Assembly: GCA_009746045.1 (NCBI GenBank)
Contig: RPFO01000246.1
Span: forward strand, 596,642-660,641
Length of the DNA: 64,000 nt
Origin: Mesostigma viride
Lineage: Eukaryota > Streptophyta > Mesostigmatophyceae > Mesostigmatales > Mesostigmataceae
Direction: 5' to 3'
Shown: piece after piece, positions 60,805 to 64,000 of the stretch
Layout: each line of letters opens with the position of its first letter
Numbering within the stretch: the first letter of the stretch is position 1
Notes under the pieces: model-generated
What the model saw: the letters and a program-made list of their open reading frames with translations, nothing else
What the model was told of the DNA's origin: nothing
The model's database searches: none
Translations under genes and position numbers: made by a program

Positions 60805-63317
60805 AGTTCCCGCCATTTACCGCGCAGTCCATGAGGATGGCGTCGATCGGCGGTTCGGTGGCGGACAGCGCCTCGAGTGACGCGCGCACCGCGTCGACCG
60901 CCAGCTGTCCGTTCTCCACGACGTGGACGGTGGCACCCAGCTTCTGCAGCACGATGCGCACCAGGCGCTGGTTGAGCGCCACATCCTGGGGGGGGGCAGG
61001 GGGGGGAGTGATAGTGGATGATTACGGTGCCGAAGAGGGGAGGGAGGTGGTGGAAGAAAAAGGGTGTTAAGGGGGGGGGGGGGGTAGATGGGGGCAGACT
61101 GTGGGTGTAAACGGGTGGAGGGCTGATGGGGGCAGACCGTGGATGTTGAAGGGGGGGGGGGGGGGAGATGGGGGCAGACCAAAGGTGTCACTAGTAAGGA
61201 CCGGCGGTGGCAAATGGAGGGTGCCTAAGTGGTGATGATGATGGTCCTGACGGTGGCAGGTGGGCGCTGCCAGGGTTACGGATGGCATGAGGGTAGGCGC
61301 ACAGGGCCAAAGAGCGATGTGAGACAGACAAGGGTCGTTGCTAATAAACCTGGGTCAATCAAACACTTTCCAGCAAGCTTTTACAACGCTTTCATTTGCA
61401 CAGGCGAGCCCATGGGCGTGGTGCAGCTCGCAGGCAGTAGGCTGTACTGCAGACACGGAGGAAAAGAGATGGGTCGGAGTGCGGCAGGGCATTTGCCCTG
61501 GTAGCGCTAACATGTCCACTGGGGAGAAGCACCCAACATCCAAGGCAATCTGCTGGGCTGTCAGAGGTTTTGGGGAACCATGATAACCAAATAGAAAATT
61601 TGAAAAAATCATGATTTTCCAGTGAAACTCACAATTTCGGAGAGAGTCCAGTAAACAAGTTCGAGTAGGCAGTGCAGTGCGGGGCTAAAAACAGGCAGGG
61701 CATTTGGAAATAGAACCCACCTGCCTGGTTACGGCAGGCATCAACGAACCCGCCCCCAACCACCAACCCCACCAACCCCACGAAACCACCAACCTCTGCA
61801 TAGAGGACGTGCCACCCCTGCAACGGCAGCTCCCGTTCCCCCGGTGAGCCCGCCTTGTTGTTCATTAGAGGGGCAGAGGACACCCGATGGATGCCTGACA
61901 AAGGAGCCCTGGGGGGGGGGCGCCGAAGGGGGGGGCAGGGGCCAGCCGTGGGCAGGTGTGACGGGGTGTGACGGGGCGATGCGGGGGGGCAGGACAGAGC
62001 CATACAGGGGTCAGGGAGAGGGGATCAAGGCTGGACGGGGGGAGGCTCACCGGCACCGGCAGAACAGGGGACCGCGGCGGGTACGTGCAAGGTACCACCA
62101 CTTCGGGAGATGAGCAAGGGAAGGCTGGGTAGCCCAGTAGGGTGCGTGGGCAACTTGGCAAGGGCAATAGCACAGAAACACACCCTGCTGCCTGCTGTCG
62201 TGTTTGCGAAAAACCGGCCCAAGGAGGTTTCGCTTACTCATACTCCAAACTTGGGATAGGCACGTTGCATCGTGCTAGCACCAGAATATCATTGTAGCCT
62301 GGCCAAGGAGTTGATTCAACAGCCTCGTAGACCTCCATGCGTGAAAAACCCAAGCATTCCATGCAGTCAAAAGGTTTAAAGGGCGTTCTCACAAAGGGTT
62401 TTAGATAGGCAGTAGCTTCAGCCATTGGCAAACAGCCCATTGGCAGTGTTCCCTGACAGATTCCAACCAACCACTAGCCCATCCCCCCCCCCCCCGACCC
62501 GACATCCGCCCATCGACAACATATTGACGCAGAGCAACCCCTTTCGTGTGCGCCGCATCTGTAACCTGCCAGCGCAGGCGCACGTACTCATAGGCCCGCC
62601 GTTCGTCCTCCATCCCAGTCAGGCGCGCGTGCCTTGCTCCCCCCGCCGGCGCTTGCGTGGGCAGCGCGTGAGGAGAGCCCATGGGGTGCAGCCCACTGGC
62701 AGCACCCGGGTGCCGGGGGGGGGAGAGGCCCACCACCGCATGGCCGTGCGGCGCCTGCGCATGTATCGCCATCTCCTGGCCATGGGGGGAATGTCCTTGA
62801 GGGGAGCGGCTGTGGGGGGAGCGGCCCCGGGTCAGCTGAGCTGGCAAGGCAGGCAGGGGCGAGGAGTGCGCTGGTGGGGGGGAACGGGCTGCTGGTGGGG
62901 TCTGGGCAAGCGAGGGGGCGGGTGGGGGGGAGCCGTCGGGTGGGGTATGAGCGGGCGTGGTGGGACGCGCAGATGGGACCATGAAGCTTATGGGCGGGTG
63001 GGTGGCTTGGGGGCCAAAGGGAGGATAGGACCGGACGGTTAGCTCAAGGGGAGCGGGCAGCTGCACCGTCTCTATTTCTGCTGGGATCTGTACACCATCT
63101 GACGAATGGGTGTTGGCCGCCTCGCTGTCCATGGACCGTTGTGCTGTGAGCGCAGGGCTGTCCTGCAGGCTGCTTATGCTGGCGGTGCCTGCCCGCACAC
63201 GGGGCAGCGTGGTCGGCAGGTCGATCAGGGCTGCGGCCGACAGCACGCGCGTCAGGAGTGGCTCGTGGCGGCCGAAACGTGCCAGCGCGGCCTTGAGGTC
63301 GTTCATGTTGATGGGCT
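59154..63317 (-). CDS. Hybrid histidine kinase, C-terminal part with two receiver domains
   Basis: Five exons on the minus strand join in phase: 63317-62566, 61853-61794, 60985-60821, 60207-60054 and 59257-59154 (TAG). They give 410 residues; the N-terminus with the kinase lies outside. Exon 1 starts with the end of receiver 1 (K)[14 protein letters not shown] and then has a Pro/Ser/His-rich linker of about 220 residues. Receiver 2 runs from VLYAEDVALNQR (acidic pair, residues about 264-275) through [16 protein letters not shown] (phospho-acceptor Asp) and VALTAHN (conserved Thr) to [16 protein letters not shown] (conserved Lys). All key phosphorelay residues of receiver 2 are present, so it looks able to accept phosphate. 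In both receivers the conserved Lys codon is split by a phase-1 intron. The 60-bp exon has an uncertain acceptor. Confidence 0.8.
59421..59540. repeat. 10-bp tandem repeat (GAGGATGAAA)n in the last kinase intron
   Basis: About 11 near-perfect copies of GAGGATGAAA. Read on the minus strand it gives a spurious [12 protein letters not shown]. Confidence 0.9.
60688..60840. repeat. (GAT)n tract between two copies of a splice donor
   Basis: About 31 ATG/GAT triplets (60711-60803) lie between the real exon end and donor (minus strand CATGGACTGCGCG followed by GTAAAT at 60820) and a second copy (CATGGACTGCGCA followed by GTAAGG at about 60690-60710). The second donor is nearer to consensus. The flanking duplication suggests that the exon end was copied and that its CAT-rich part then expanded. 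Confidence 0.8.
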
Positions 63318-64000
63318 CTGCAGGAGGCCACCGTGGACAGGGCACGCGAGCGCGACATGTGTCCATCACCTAGTGTGAGGCAAACATGATGACTGTAACG
63401 AGGAAATGCTGCTAACTCGTCCCTCTATTATATGGTAAGAGGGAGGGCTATGAATGAGGTGCCGCCCCATGCCACTGGCCAAGGCTCCTGCGCCACGCAT
63501 CCTAGAGTACCTAAGGACAATGTACACCCCCCCGCTTACTACGCTAGAGTAGACCACCAACTAGCTACAGAATCACCAGATAAAAGGTACGAGCCGATGT
63601 ATGTGACCAGTACACCCTGTCCAGTCGTGTCTACAGATTCCCACGAGAAAGCATCGCTGCCTGTCAGACGACATCCTACCGTGACCAAACATCATTTTGG
63701 TCACCCTACACGTCCGCACACGTGAGGAACGCCCCCATCCCTGCAAGAGGAACCATACTGTGCGTACTGGGTGGCTTGTTATGGTGACCGGACACTGTAC
63801 TACAACAGTAAACACCCAGTTATGAGGAAGACATCCATCCCCGCGGCCAGGGAGCGCTGCTTGTTGGATGAAGTACTATAGTGACCGGACACTGTACTAC
63901 AACAGTAGACACCCAGTTGTGAGGAAGACATCCATCCCCGCGGCCAGGGAGCGCTGCTTGATGGGTGGAGTACTACAGTGACCGGACACTGTACTACAAC
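63318..64000 (-). other. Kinase intron with a 97-bp tandem repeat
   Basis: No exon is supported; the exon before receiver 1's Lys must lie beyond the window. From about 63770 a 97-bp unit recurs, with TGACCGGACACTGTACTACA at 63785, 63882 and 63979, and CATCCATCCCCGCGGCCAGG between them. The array continues past the window end. Confidence 0.7.

Noticed and set aside
60591-60816. ORFs with poly-Asp or poly-His tracts
   Set aside because: They only read the (GAT)n microsatellite in a kinase intron.

Overview
This is nuclear DNA from a eukaryote, most likely a green alga. The genes have many GT-AG introns, the exons are GC-rich, and the gene content (class III cyclase, hybrid histidine kinase) together with LINE, hAT and piggyBac-type remnants fits chlorophytes. 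I cannot name the species. All gene models were built by hand from reading frame, splice sites and intron phase, without alignments.

Three host genes are supported. (1) Plus strand, 1-12070: the C-terminal 661 residues, in 13 phase-consistent exons, of a membrane protein ending in a class III nucleotidyl cyclase fold that has lost most catalytic residues. (2) Plus strand, 23348-37345: a giant four-exon gene for a protein of about 3,100 residues with a very long E/A/R/K-rich helix and repeated short motifs. Its third intron holds a perfect (CCTG)301 tract next to a hAT remnant. (3) Minus strand, 63317-59154: the C-terminal part of a hybrid histidine kinase with the end of one receiver domain and a complete second one.

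Between these genes lie dense, nested transposable elements, many of which can be delimited by target-site duplications (TSDs). 12.1-23.3 kb holds an endonuclease remnant, a full-length ORF1-only retrotransposon with a piggyBac-like element inside it, and loose retroelement ends. 37.3-45.6 kb holds a PHD-finger ORF split by a hAT element, which itself contains a reverse-transcriptase LINE and a satellite, followed by a second ORF1-only element. 45.6-50.1 kb is mostly minisatellites and unassigned sequence. 50.1-59.1 kb is a stack of LINEs inserted into LINEs, with a TTAA-flanked DNA element at its core. The last insertion lies 77 bp past the kinase stop codon.

The most interesting system is a set of apparently non-autonomous LINE-like elements that encode an ORF1 RNA-binding protein but no reverse transcriptase. 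One is bounded by an 11-bp TSD, so the lack of ORF2 is not a 5' truncation. These elements and the reverse-transcriptase LINEs in the same window end in the same small hairpin (stem CTCC/GGAG, usual loop CAAC) followed by a short-repeat tail. This suggests ORF1-only elements mobilised in trans through a shared 3' end, similar in plan to mammalian HAL1 but apparently independent of it.
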